Shown here: positions 14,268 to 21,363 of the stretch, piece after piece
How the letters are laid out: every line of letters starts with the position of its first letter
Numbering within the stretch: the first letter of the stretch is position 1
NCBI GenBank assembly: GCA_964351905.1
Contig: CAYGPG010000018.1
Span: 1 to 36,909 of the forward strand
Length of the DNA stretch: 36,909 nt
From: GCA-2708415 sp964351905
GTDB taxonomy: Bacteria; Pseudomonadota; Alphaproteobacteria; Micavibrionales; Micavibrionaceae
Direction: 5' to 3'
Program-made: the position numbers and the translations under genes
Notes under the pieces: model-generated
What the model was told of the DNA's origin: nothing
The model's input: only the letters and a program-made list of their open reading frames with translations
The model's database searches: none

Positions 14268-15614
14268 ATGCGCCCACCTCTCTTCAACATAAAGTTAATT
14301 CTCACGCTGATTGCTGCTAGCTTTGTCAGTCTTATTGCAGCTTCTCAAGCGCACGCTTTAGAATTGCAGAAAGTCCGTTTTGGCCTCCATTCTGATAAGG
14401 TGCGTGCGGTTATAGAACTAAATGAACAAACAGAGTTTCGAAGCTTTATGCTACCCAAAACCAACGATAAGTCCTACCGCCTTGTCGTTGATTTACCTAA
14501 CTTTGATTGGAAAGCAGGTGAAATTGCTCGTCCGCCTAAAATTAACGTTACTGATGTCCGCTCTGGAACACTCAATAGTAAAACGAAACGTGTGGTCATT
14601 GATTTAACCAAGCCTGCGGTTCTAAAAAATGCTTTTATGCTTCCCGCAGATCGCAATCAACCCTATCGCCTTGTCTTAGATTTTTCACATATTAGTGAGA
14701 GCGCGTTTCAAACCACAGAGCGTAAAATCTTTGGCCTTTTAGATGAACAACCAGAAAAACAAAATACGCTTACCAACCTGATTAATAAGCAGCTTAATAA
14801 CCCAATTAACCAAACCAAAACGTCCAAATCTGGTATCATTATCCCACCCCGCAAACCCATAAGCGCGAGAGCGGCTGTTGTTAAGCCAGCTTCCACTTTT
14901 GCACAGACACCACTACGCAAGCCGCTTATTGTGATTGACGCTGGACATGGAGGGGCTGATCCGGGCGCTATTGGAGCAGGCAAAGCCTATGAGAAACACG
15001 TCACATTATCCGCAGCCAAAATCTTAAAGAGAGAATTAGAAGAAACAGGTCGGTACCGTGTTCATCTGACGCGTGATAGCGATAAGTACTTAAAGCTTTA
15101 CCAAAGGCGCGCGATTGCAAGAAATAAAAAAGCAGATTTATTTATATCTCTACACGCTGATTCGATTGATAAAGAAAATGTGAGGGGGGCATCTATTTAC
15201 ACCCTTTCGAATAAATCATCTGATGCGCAAACGGCCAAATTAGCAGCCCGTGAAAATCAAGTCGATTTAATCGCCGGTGTCGACCTCAGCCATGAAGATA
15301 AAGACGTGGCAAACATACTTATTGATTTGGCAATGCGCGACACAATGAACCAATCTAAATTCTTTGCAAATACAGTCGTCGAGCAGATGCAAAAAAGTAA
15401 TATTCGTGTTTTACCCAAACCTCATCGCTATGCGGGATTTGCGGTTTTAAAATCACCTGATGTTCCTTCTGTCTTAGTTGAAATGGGTTTTATGTCCAAC
15501 ATATCAGAGTCAAAGCTATTGAGAACTACTAGTTATCAGGAAAAAATTGCGCAATCTCTGCTAAAAAGTATCGATTCTTACTTTAAAAAAGTTCGTAAAA
15601 ACAGTTTGCAGTAG
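14268..15614 (+). CDS. amiC: N-acetylmuramoyl-L-alanine amidase, AmiC type
   Basis: 448 residues from the ATG at 14268, which begins a signal peptide (MRPPLFNIKLILTLIAASFV, cleavage after AHA30); an upstream TTG at 14202 gives an unlikely leader. Residues about 31-150 are an AMIN domain, then a variable linker, then an Amidase_3 domain from about 218. The zinc ligands are His227 (DAGHGG), Glu242 (YEKHV) and His296 (SLHAD); Glu405 (LVEMGF) is the catalytic acid. It cleaves the peptide side chain from MurNAc during daughter-cell separation. Amidases of this type are usually activated by EnvC/NlpD-like partners, not seen here. TAG stop. Confidence 0.93.
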   Translation: MRPPLFNIKLILTLIAASFVSLIAASQAHALELQKVRFGLHSDKVRAVIELNEQTEFRSFMLPKTNDKSYRLVVDLPNFDWKAGEIARPPKINVTDVRSGTLNSKTKRVVIDLTKPAVLKNAFMLPADRNQPYRLVLDFSHISESAFQTTERKIFGLLDEQPEKQNTLTNLINKQLNNPINQTKTSKSGIIIPPRKPISARAAVVKPASTFAQTPLRKPLIVIDAGHGGADPGAIGAGKAYEKHVTLSAAKILKRELEETGRYRVHLTRDSDKYLKLYQRRAIARNKKADLFISLHADSIDKENVRGASIYTLSNKSSDAQTAKLAARENQVDLIAGVDLSHEDKDVANILIDLAMRDTMNQSKFFANTVVEQMQKSNIRVLPKPHRYAGFAVLKSPDVPSVLVEMGFMSNISESKLLRTTSYQEKIAQSLLKSIDSYFKKVRKNSLQ

Positions 15615-15707
15615 ATTAAATCAGCTCTAAAACGGCTGTTTTCTGTGATATCCCATCAAAACAGTTGGAAAAACTGAAAAAATTTGAAAAAAACGGTTAT
15701 CAAGTGG

Positions 15708-15731
15708 AACACTCTATTGTATAAGAGTGTT
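15708..15731 (+). other. Hairpin between amiC and the lipoprotein gene
   Basis: AACACTC (15708-15714) and GAGTGTT (15725-15731) form a 7-bp stem with a 10-base loop, followed by AGTTTT. It could be a weak terminator for amiC. A second dyad with ACGGG/CCCGT ends follows at about 15743-15779. Their role is unclear. Confidence 0.35.
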
Positions 15732-15805
15732 AGTTTTCCCAACGGGGAAGGCCAAATAATGGTGAACGGCAGTCCCGTGTCATACTATAAAAAAGGAAAT
15801 TAAAA

Positions 15806-16009
15806 ATGAAAAAACTACTTTTATCTACACTTGTTCTAGGTTCTACAGCTCTATTAGCAGCATGTGCATCTGACAACCAATACAGTCAAGCTGATGAAAC
15901 TTTAACACAGGCTCCTTATGCTGAAGAGCGTACAGTTGGTACATCACCTGCACAAGCGCCTGTTGTTCGTTCAGCTGCTCCTGTTTTCGAAAGCAGACAA
16001 GTTAAGTAA
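15806..16009 (+). CDS. Small outer-membrane lipoprotein with C-terminal lysine
   Basis: 67 residues. The signal peptide ends in a lipobox LAAC with the lipidated Cys20, giving a mature peptide of 48 residues. Asp22-free +2 position (Ala21) predicts the outer membrane. The mature part is Ala/Pro/Gln rich, without a coiled coil, and ends in ESRQVK. A strong AAGGAA ribosome binding site precedes the ATG and a strong terminator follows, so it is a monocistronic, probably abundant transcript. The C-terminal lysine recalls Braun lipoprotein, which is linked to peptidoglycan through that residue; an L,D-transpeptidase gene lies 385 bp on. I do not recognise a named family. Confidence 0.85.
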   Translation: MKKLLLSTLVLGSTALLAACASDNQYSQADETLTQAPYAEERTVGTSPAQAPVVRSAAPVFESRQVK

Positions 16010-16028
16010 TTAACTGATACTATAATTT

Positions 16029-16063
16029 AAAGGCTGCTTGATTTAATCAATGCAGCCTTTTTT
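16029..16063 (+). terminator. Rho-independent terminator of the lipoprotein gene
   Basis: AAAGGCTGC-TTGATT and AATCAA-TGCAGCCTTT pair almost perfectly and are followed by T6. Strong terminator, 20 bp after the stop. Confidence 0.9.
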
Positions 16064-16071
16064 ATTGCCTA

Positions 16072-16389
16072 ATGAATCTAATTCAGACTATTATTTTTTC
16101 AATGAATTTCATTTACCGCTTTTTACTATTATTCGTTTTGGCTCTATTGGCGGGACCTCTCTACGCCATAACAATAAATGCTTTAATTGCTTTTGAAGTT
16201 TTTCAAGTCACGGAAAATTCACCAAACTTGGGGGCAGAGATTACAAGAAAATCTGTTTTTGTTTGGATGGGCAGTTTAGTTGTTGGGCTAATTGGACTAT
16301 TTTCATCACAAAAAATATCTTATTTTCTTTATTCAATACCTTTGTTAGCCCCAAGCGCCTTTGCTATTCTATACGCGGCAAGCCTATAG
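16072..16389 (+). CDS. Small membrane protein of unknown function
   Basis: 105 residues with three hydrophobic spans, near 13-37, 63-80 and 84-104, joined by short polar loops. No family recognised. The start is uncertain: ATG at 16072 lies only 9 bases after the upstream terminator, whereas ATG at 16102 (MNFIYRF) has TATTAT at 16089-16094 seven bases upstream and would be leaderless; with that start the protein has 95 residues. It converges on the L,D-transpeptidase gene with 5 bp between stops. TAG stop. Confidence 0.55.
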   Translation: MNLIQTIIFSMNFIYRFLLLFVLALLAGPLYAITINALIAFEVFQVTENSPNLGAEITRKSVFVWMGSLVVGLIGLFSSQKISYFLYSIPLLAPSAFAILYAASL

Positions 16390-16394
16390 ACTCT

Positions 16395-17444
16395 CTAATT
16401 ATTAACGTTAAAATTTGTTAACACGGATTCAACTTTCTTTATTGGCTGTTCCGTTTTTTGCTCTTCAACTTTAACCTCTTTTAATTCTTCAACCATCTCT
16501 TCTTCTGGCACTTCATCTGAAGAAGCAAGATTTCTTGTCACACCCTCCTTCAAAACAGAAACGGGTACACCGCGATGTTCTTGAACCGTTTTACGCACCA
16601 ATGACCAATTAATTTTATCGGCGTGCGCTCCCGCTTTTTTAGAAATACGTTTCATGTCTTCCGCTGTGATTTCATAGGACTTCACAACACCATCTTCTTC
16701 GATTTTTAAAGATTGATCTTGGTTCGGACTAACCTCGATATAAAATCTATCACCCACCCACCCTGCTTTTACAGGCTGGTCAACAACGGTCACCATCGTG
16801 CCAACTGGCACTTGCGGGAACAACGCTTTAATGTCCTCTGGATACATTCTCATGCAACCACTGCTCACACGGCGACCAATACCATAGGGCTTATTCGTGC
16901 CGTGCATAAGATATTGCGGCCATCCTAAATACAGCGCGTGCGAACCCAATGGATTGTCTGGACCTGGCCCGACAGAGGCAGGAAGTTCAGGATCTTCTTT
17001 ACGCATTCTTGCTGTCGGACGCCATGTCGGTCCCTCTTTTTTACGTACAATTTTTGTTGTACCTATTGGCGTTTGAAGTCCATCACGTCCAATACTAATA
17101 GGGTAAGTTTGTGGCTCTTTACCTTCTTCCTTAAAATAATAAACCCGCATTTCGGCCAAATTAATCACCAACCCTTTTCTGGGCGCGTCAGGAAGAAGAT
17201 GTTTCTTAGGCAATATAATGCGTGCCCCTGCTCCTGGAATCCAAGGATCCAGCGTTGGGTTTGCAGCACGAAGCTCAACAAAGCCCAGACCATTTTCGCG
17301 CGCCATATGAATAAGCGTATCCTCAAATGCCGCTTTATGCACCACTGTCTCCCCAAAATAATCTTTGGCATAGGGTGCCGCGTTTAATTTATCTACGCCT
17401 AAAAATGTGAAGGCCGCAAAAGCAATTAAGACTAATTTATTCAT
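16395..17444 (-). CDS. L,D-transpeptidase (YkuD/ErfK-YbiS type)
   Basis: 349 residues. A signal peptide (1-22) is followed by a LysM-like region (about 34-80, ending IPGAGARIILP), the YkuD catalytic domain (about 90-215) and a Glu/Lys-rich tail. The active site is His181 (HGTNKPYGIG) and Cys197 in SSGCMRM. Such enzymes use meso-DAP of donor stem peptides to make 3-3 crosslinks or to attach proteins to peptidoglycan; the LysM-YkuD layout matches ErfK/YbiS/YcfS, which attach Braun lipoprotein. It lies 3 bp downstream of icd in one transcript. TAG stop. Confidence 0.93.
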   Translation of the reverse strand: MNKLVLIAFAAFTFLGVDKLNAAPYAKDYFGETVVHKAAFEDTLIHMARENGLGFVELRAANPTLDPWIPGAGARIILPKKHLLPDAPRKGLVINLAEMRVYYFKEEGKEPQTYPISIGRDGLQTPIGTTKIVRKKEGPTWRPTARMRKEDPELPASVGPGPDNPLGSHALYLGWPQYLMHGTNKPYGIGRRVSSGCMRMYPEDIKALFPQVPVGTMVTVVDQPVKAGWVGDRFYIEVSPNQDQSLKIEEDGVVKSYEITAEDMKRISKKAGAHADKINWSLVRKTVQEHRGVPVSVLKEGVTRNLASSDEVPEEEMVEELKEVKVEEQKTEQPIKKVESVLTNFNVNN

Positions 17445-17447
17445 TTT

Positions 17448-18662
17448 CTAAGATACTTTCTTTTTAAAATTCTCTGCGACTTTATCCATGAATTGTGTCG
17501 TATTTAAGTACACATGATCTGCGCCCATTAAAAGCGCTAAATCCTTGGTCATGTGCCCTTCTTCAACGGTTTCAATACAAGATTGTTCCAACGCTATGGC
17601 AAAATCAACAACTTCTGGCGTATCATCAAACTGCCCACGATATTGCAATCCCCGCGTCCATGCAAAGATAGAAGCAATCGGATTGGTTGACGTTTCATTT
17701 CCCTTTTGATGTTCGCGATAATGGCGTGTGACGGTCCCATGCGCGGCCTCTGCCTCAACCGTTTTTCCATCAGGCGTTAATAAAACCGATGTCATTAACC
17801 CTAATGATCCAAACCCTTGCGCGACGATGTCAGATTGCACATCCCCATCATAATTTTTACACGCCCATACAAATCCACCTTTTGATTTAATCGCATAGGC
17901 GACCATGTCATCAATCAAACGGTGTTCGTACCACAATTTTTGTTTTTCAAATTCACCTTTAAATTCGGCATCATAGACCTCTTGGAAAATCTCCATAAAT
18001 TTTCCGTCATATTGCTTCAGGATTGTGTTTTTGGTCGACAGATAAACAGGATATTGGCGTTGCAAACCATAGTTAAAACAAGCACGGGCAAAACCTCTAA
18101 TGGACTCATCCAGATTATACATCCCCATCGCCACGCCAGCGGATTCAAAATCAAAAACATCCCAACTTTGCGCCTCACCACCATCTGCAGGCTCAAACAC
18201 CATTTTTAATTTTCCAGCATACGGAATTTTAATGTCTGTTGCTTTATATTGATCGCCAAATGCATGACGCCCCACAACCATTGGCTGCTCCCACCCTGGC
18301 ACATATTTAGGAACATTTTTTGTGACAATAGGTTCACGAAAAACCGTTCCCCCTAAAATATTACGGATCGTCCCATTGGGGGAGCGCCACATTTTCTTCA
18401 ATTTAAATTCTTCAACGCGCGCCTCGTCCGGTGTAATGGTCGCGCATTTTATACCAACACCATGTTCTTTAATCGCGTTCGCCGCATCAACGGTAATTTG
18501 GTCAGCAGTTGCATCGCGGCTTTGAATAGACAGATCATAATATTTCAAATCAATATCCAAATAAGGATGAATAAATTTATCTTTAATCATCTTCCAGATA
18601 ATGCGTGTCATTTCATCACCATCGACTTCAACGACAGGATTTTTAACTTTGATTTTTGACAT
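17448..18662 (-). CDS. icd: NADP-dependent isocitrate dehydrogenase (eukaryote-like)
   Basis: 404 residues. Converts isocitrate to 2-oxoglutarate and CO2 in the TCA cycle with NADP. The start VEVDGDEMTRIIW, the substrate-binding SPNGTIRN near residues 94-101, and AEAAHGTVTRHYREH near 307 place it in the homodimeric eukaryote-like subfamily used by alphaproteobacteria and mitochondria, distinct from the E. coli type. Residues of the metal site in DGDVQSD and the region before it are intact. It is preceded by a DUF2794-like gene and followed at 3 bp by the L,D-transpeptidase. TAG stop. Confidence 0.98.
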   Translation of the reverse strand: MSKIKVKNPVVEVDGDEMTRIIWKMIKDKFIHPYLDIDLKYYDLSIQSRDATADQITVDAANAIKEHGVGIKCATITPDEARVEEFKLKKMWRSPNGTIRNILGGTVFREPIVTKNVPKYVPGWEQPMVVGRHAFGDQYKATDIKIPYAGKLKMVFEPADGGEAQSWDVFDFESAGVAMGMYNLDESIRGFARACFNYGLQRQYPVYLSTKNTILKQYDGKFMEIFQEVYDAEFKGEFEKQKLWYEHRLIDDMVAYAIKSKGGFVWACKNYDGDVQSDIVAQGFGSLGLMTSVLLTPDGKTVEAEAAHGTVTRHYREHQKGNETSTNPIASIFAWTRGLQYRGQFDDTPEVVDFAIALEQSCIETVEEGHMTKDLALLMGADHVYLNTTQFMDKVAENFKKKVS

Positions 18663-18677
18663 GATACTTCCCTTTTC

Positions 18678-18698
18678 AAACGAATATTTATTTCGTTT
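18678..18698 (-). other. Hairpin upstream of icd
   Basis: AAACGAA and TTCGTTT form a 7-bp stem with a 7-base loop, 16-36 bp upstream of the icd start and next to its ribosome binding region. No T-run follows on the minus strand, so it is not a terminator. Confidence 0.35.
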
Positions 18699-18739
18699 AA
18701 GAGTTTATAGAAGTTTCCTTCAATAAAAAAGATATTCAA

Positions 18740-19105
18740 TTATCTTAAAGATTTAACATTTCCAGAAAGGCGACTAAGGCGGAAAGTTTCAATTTTTTCA
18801 GAAAGTTGGCTCACAAACGCATCAATTTTCTCACTACGCGCAATTTCAACCAATGTATCGCGTGGACCTGGCGTTGTGGCAATAAAAAGCACTCTATCGG
18901 GTCCTAAACGGCGTTTTTCTATCGTTACAAGCGGCGTTTTGCCCGCTTCTTCGCGAAAAGAGATGTAATATTTGCCATTAATATCGATAAAGGAGAAATC
19001 CTTGAATATGCCCGTATAGACATTACGGCTGTATATTTGAAAAATTGCGCCAAATTCCTTACGGGTATAGCCAATTTTCTGACCTTGCGGTGGTTTTACG
19101 CTCAT
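18740..19105 (-). CDS. DUF2794-like protein, probably from a leaderless mRNA
   Basis: 121 residues from the ATG at 19105 (MSVKPPQGQKIGYTRKEFG). The order F-x-x-IFQIYSRNVYTGIFKDFSFI, FREEAGKTPLVTIEKR and a C-terminal helix matches the alphaproteobacterial DUF2794 pattern (a YGR-like block, then FRR..E.PL..IEK); function unknown. In-frame ATGs at 19114 and 19144 are rejected because a perfect -10 TATAAT (19118-19113) overlaps the first and lies only 7 bases upstream of 19105. It heads the transcript that continues into icd and the L,D-transpeptidase. TAA stop. Confidence 0.7.
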   Translation of the reverse strand: MSVKPPQGQKIGYTRKEFGAIFQIYSRNVYTGIFKDFSFIDINGKYYISFREEAGKTPLVTIEKRRLGPDRVLFIATTPGPRDTLVEIARSEKIDAFVSQLSEKIETFRLSRLSGNVKSLR

Positions 19106-19112
19106 AGTTCTC

Positions 19113-19118
19113 ATTATA
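19113..19118 (-). promoter_or_regulatory. -10 box of the DUF2794-like gene
   Basis: A consensus TATAAT on the minus strand, 7 bases upstream of the ATG at 19105. The start of transcription would be at or next to the start codon. Confidence 0.55.
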
Positions 19119-19148
19119 CCCCATTTTGCACTGGAAACGGACATAATT

Positions 19149-19176
19149 TTGACTACACTATGCGCAAGAATAATAT
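19149..19176 (+). promoter_or_regulatory. Sigma-70-type promoter of the yfgM-bamB-der run
   Basis: TTGACT (19149-19154), 16-base spacer, TAATAT (19171-19176). It points at the yfgM-like gene and lies back to back with the promoter of the DUF2794-like gene. Confidence 0.7.
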
Positions 19177-19185
19177 GTGTAAGAG

Positions 19186-19210
19186 CGTCCTCGGGTTTAC
19201 CCGCATGACG
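19186..19210 (+). other. Hairpin in the yfgM leader
   Basis: CGTC-CT-CGGGT and ACCCG-CAT-GACG with a TT loop. It resembles the GTAG-type hairpins in size and place but lacks the GTA/CTGA loop bases; its right end recalls the GTCATGCCCGC ends of the other repeat family. Confidence 0.4.
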
Positions 19211-19242
19211 GCCCTTTAAAAATTACAAAGGAATTTTTAATT

Positions 19243-19902
19243 ATGTCTGATATTTTTCACGAAGTTGACGAAGCGATGCAAAAAGAAAAATTACTGAATA
19301 TCTGGAATGAGTATAAAAATACGATCATTGCCGCTATCGCTATTCTCATTCTAAGTGCAAGCCTTACAAGCGCTTATCACAGTTGGAACACAAGCCGTAA
19401 TCAAGAAGAGACTGCTAAGTTATTGCAGGCTTTTGATAGCCGGGAACCTGCCAAAGAATTAGATATATTATTTAAAGAAAGTCGTAAAAGCCAAGCAGCC
19501 ATCGCAGGCTTTACCAAAGCTAGCATTGCCATCAGTGAAGGCGAAAAAGAAAAAGCAGCAACAACTTACGCTGTTATCGTTGAAGACAGATCAACGCCGC
19601 GTGACTTAAGGGATTTAGCCAGAATTCTTTATGTACAAAACGCAGCAAAACCAGAATTTAATATTTTAAAGCCTTTGCTAGCGAATGATAAAAGCCCATG
19701 GATTTGGCATGCACGTATTGAAGCCGCTGCTTTGTATGCTTCTCAAGAAGACTACAACAAAGCGCTCTCATATCTTCAAGAATTTGAAAATGTAAATACG
19801 ATACCGACCTCTATAAAGGAACGAGGATTGGCTCTCTTGCATGTATACAAAATGAAGGCACAAACAAAAACGAAAGCAGATGAGGAGGAACCAATATCAT
19901 GA
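19243..19902 (+). CDS. YfgM-like TPR protein, inner-membrane anchored
   Basis: 219 residues: a short cytoplasmic N-terminus (MSDIFHEVDEAMQKEKLLNI), one membrane span at about 28-47, and a periplasmic helical region with TPR-like repeats. It corresponds to the TPR_21/YfgM family; in E. coli YfgM associates with SecYEG and periplasmic chaperones. The order yfgM - bamB - der is the same as in E. coli, supporting the call. Its stop overlaps the bamB start by 4 bases (ATGA). A TTGACT/TAATAT promoter lies 66-94 bp upstream, with a hairpin between. Confidence 0.85.
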   Translation: MSDIFHEVDEAMQKEKLLNIWNEYKNTIIAAIAILILSASLTSAYHSWNTSRNQEETAKLLQAFDSREPAKELDILFKESRKSQAAIAGFTKASIAISEGEKEKAATTYAVIVEDRSTPRDLRDLARILYVQNAAKPEFNILKPLLANDKSPWIWHARIEAAALYASQEDYNKALSYLQEFENVNTIPTSIKERGLALLHVYKMKAQTKTKADEEEPIS

Positions 19903-21221
19903 ATAAGTTTGCTCTTATTTTAGTATCCGCCTCTCTACTCAGTGCTTGTTCTTTTTTTGATTCTGAACCAGACCAACCCCCGTTACCAGGTGAACGTATT
20001 TCAATATTAGACCTTGATCGTGAGCTACGCCCAAGCACGAACGAAAATCTAAATGATATCATTACAGTACCAACACCCATTAAAAACGTTGAATGGCCAC
20101 AAAATGGCGGATACCCCGACCATGTAATGCAAAATCTTTTATTGGGCGAAAGCAGTCAGCTTGAACGCATATGGAATAGCGATATAGGCCAAGGAAGCAC
20201 AAAAGATCTCCCCCTCACCTCACAGCCTGTAATTGGCGGTGGTAAAATTTACGCCTTAAACACAAAGTCACGTGTGAGAGCTTTTCATGACCAAACAGGT
20301 AAAATCATCTGGGAGACAAATGTCAGAAGCCTTATTGATAACGAAGCCGTTATTGGCGGTGGTGTTGCCTATGATAATGGTATGCTATTCGTCACATCTG
20401 GTTACAACGAAGTTTTAGCCCTTGAAACGGAAACTGGAAAAATTCAATGGCGAACAAAAATTAATGCTGGTTCACGTGCTGCGCCAACAATTAAAGATGG
20501 TCGCGTTTTTGTGACTGCGTTAAATAACAATGTTTTTGCCCTTAATTCCAGTAATGGAAAATTACTATGGGAATATCAAGGAATTGGTGAAACAACTGGT
20601 TTATTAGGGGCCGCTAGCCCAACCGCTGATGAACAAATTATTGTTGCGGCTTTATCTTCGGGTGAAGTTGTAGCCTTACGCGTTGAAAATGGTGCCGTTA
20701 TCTGGACGGATCGTTTATCTAATTCCCTGCGTTTGGGCGGTATGTCTGGCCTCTCTGACATCCGTGGCCTTCCTATTTTAAATGGAGACTTATTAATCGC
20801 TATTAGCTTTGGCGGCAAAATGGCGGCTTATAACAAGCGAAATGGAACACTTCTATGGGAGAAAGAAATTGGTAGTGCTGAAACACCATGGCTTGCGGGA
20901 AACACCGTTTATGTTATGAGCAATGATTATAAGCTCGTTGCCGTTAACGCATTAAATGGTGAAATTTTATGGTTGTCCGATGTTCCCAAATATAAAGACA
21001 TGAAAGATCGTGAAGGCTTATTATCGTGGTATGGCCCAGTCATGGCAGGCGGAAGGCTCATGGTTACGGGCACAGACGGAAGAGTCCTTGAATACGCCCC
21101 TATTACGGGTAAGTTGATAGGACAATGGACAGTCAAAGAAACAGTAAAACGTGCCCCCATCATTGCGAATGCTAGCCTCTACTTCTTATCTGAAGATGGC
21201 GACCTCCTCGCCTATCGCTAA
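19899..21221 (+). CDS. bamB: Outer-membrane assembly lipoprotein BamB
   Basis: 440 residues. A lipoprotein signal with lipobox LSAC and lipidated Cys17 is followed by a linker and an eight-bladed PQQ-like beta-propeller, seen as repeated AxDxxTGKxxW-type turns (for example TGKIIWETN, TGKIQWRTK, NGKLLWEYQ, NGTLLWEKE, NGEILWLSD). BamB binds BamA and helps insert beta-barrel proteins. The N-terminal linker before the propeller is longer than in E. coli BamB (392 residues), as often in alphaproteobacteria. The start overlaps the yfgM-like stop by 4 bases and der follows, so the three form an operon. Confidence 0.95.
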   Translation: MNKFALILVSASLLSACSFFDSEPDQPPLPGERISILDLDRELRPSTNENLNDIITVPTPIKNVEWPQNGGYPDHVMQNLLLGESSQLERIWNSDIGQGSTKDLPLTSQPVIGGGKIYALNTKSRVRAFHDQTGKIIWETNVRSLIDNEAVIGGGVAYDNGMLFVTSGYNEVLALETETGKIQWRTKINAGSRAAPTIKDGRVFVTALNNNVFALNSSNGKLLWEYQGIGETTGLLGAASPTADEQIIVAALSSGEVVALRVENGAVIWTDRLSNSLRLGGMSGLSDIRGLPILNGDLLIAISFGGKMAAYNKRNGTLLWEKEIGSAETPWLAGNTVYVMSNDYKLVAVNALNGEILWLSDVPKYKDMKDREGLLSWYGPVMAGGRLMVTGTDGRVLEYAPITGKLIGQWTVKETVKRAPIIANASLYFLSEDGDLLAYR

Positions 21222-21266
21222 GCTTGATTAGATACGGGTTATCCAGTACAACATCAGTTAATAAAA

Positions 21267-21363
21267 GTCGTTTAGCTTTACTTTCTGACAAGGCAAAAGC
21301 GACGCAGAATAATTTTCTATTTCAGGAGCGCATTAACGATGTCAGAAAGTAAAGATAAATGAC
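21267..21363 (+). promoter_or_regulatory. 24-bp inverted repeat covering the der start; palindrome family copy 4
   Basis: Arms 21267-21290 and 21340-21363 match at 22 of 24 positions; the inner 15 bases, CTTTACTTTCTGACA and its complement, are perfect. The loop is 49 bases and holds AGGC, AGCG, an AGAA/TTCT core, GAGCG and AACG, landmarks of the 60-bp palindromes. The 3' arm contains the der ATG (21359) and all but the first base of a 7-codon minicistron. In the mRNA the stem would hide the der start. Confidence 0.65.
21339..21362 (+). CDS. Seven-codon leader minicistron in front of der
   Basis: ATG-TCA-GAA-AGT-AAA-GAT-AAA-TGA encodes MSESKDK. An AGGAG ribosome binding site lies 10 bases upstream (21324-21328), in the loop of the inverted repeat. 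Its TGA overlaps the der ATG as ATGA. der itself has no clear ribosome binding site and its frame is closed by a TAA at 21356-21358, so der cannot start further upstream. Translation of this minicistron would open the 3' arm and deliver ribosomes to der. No function is expected for the peptide itself. Confidence 0.5.
   Translation: MSESKDK

Noticed and set aside
15706..15733. CIRCE-like dyad (ACACTC...GAGTGT) upstream of the lipoprotein gene
   Set aside because: The spacer is 10 bases instead of 9 and several arm positions differ from the consensus; kept only as a hairpin.
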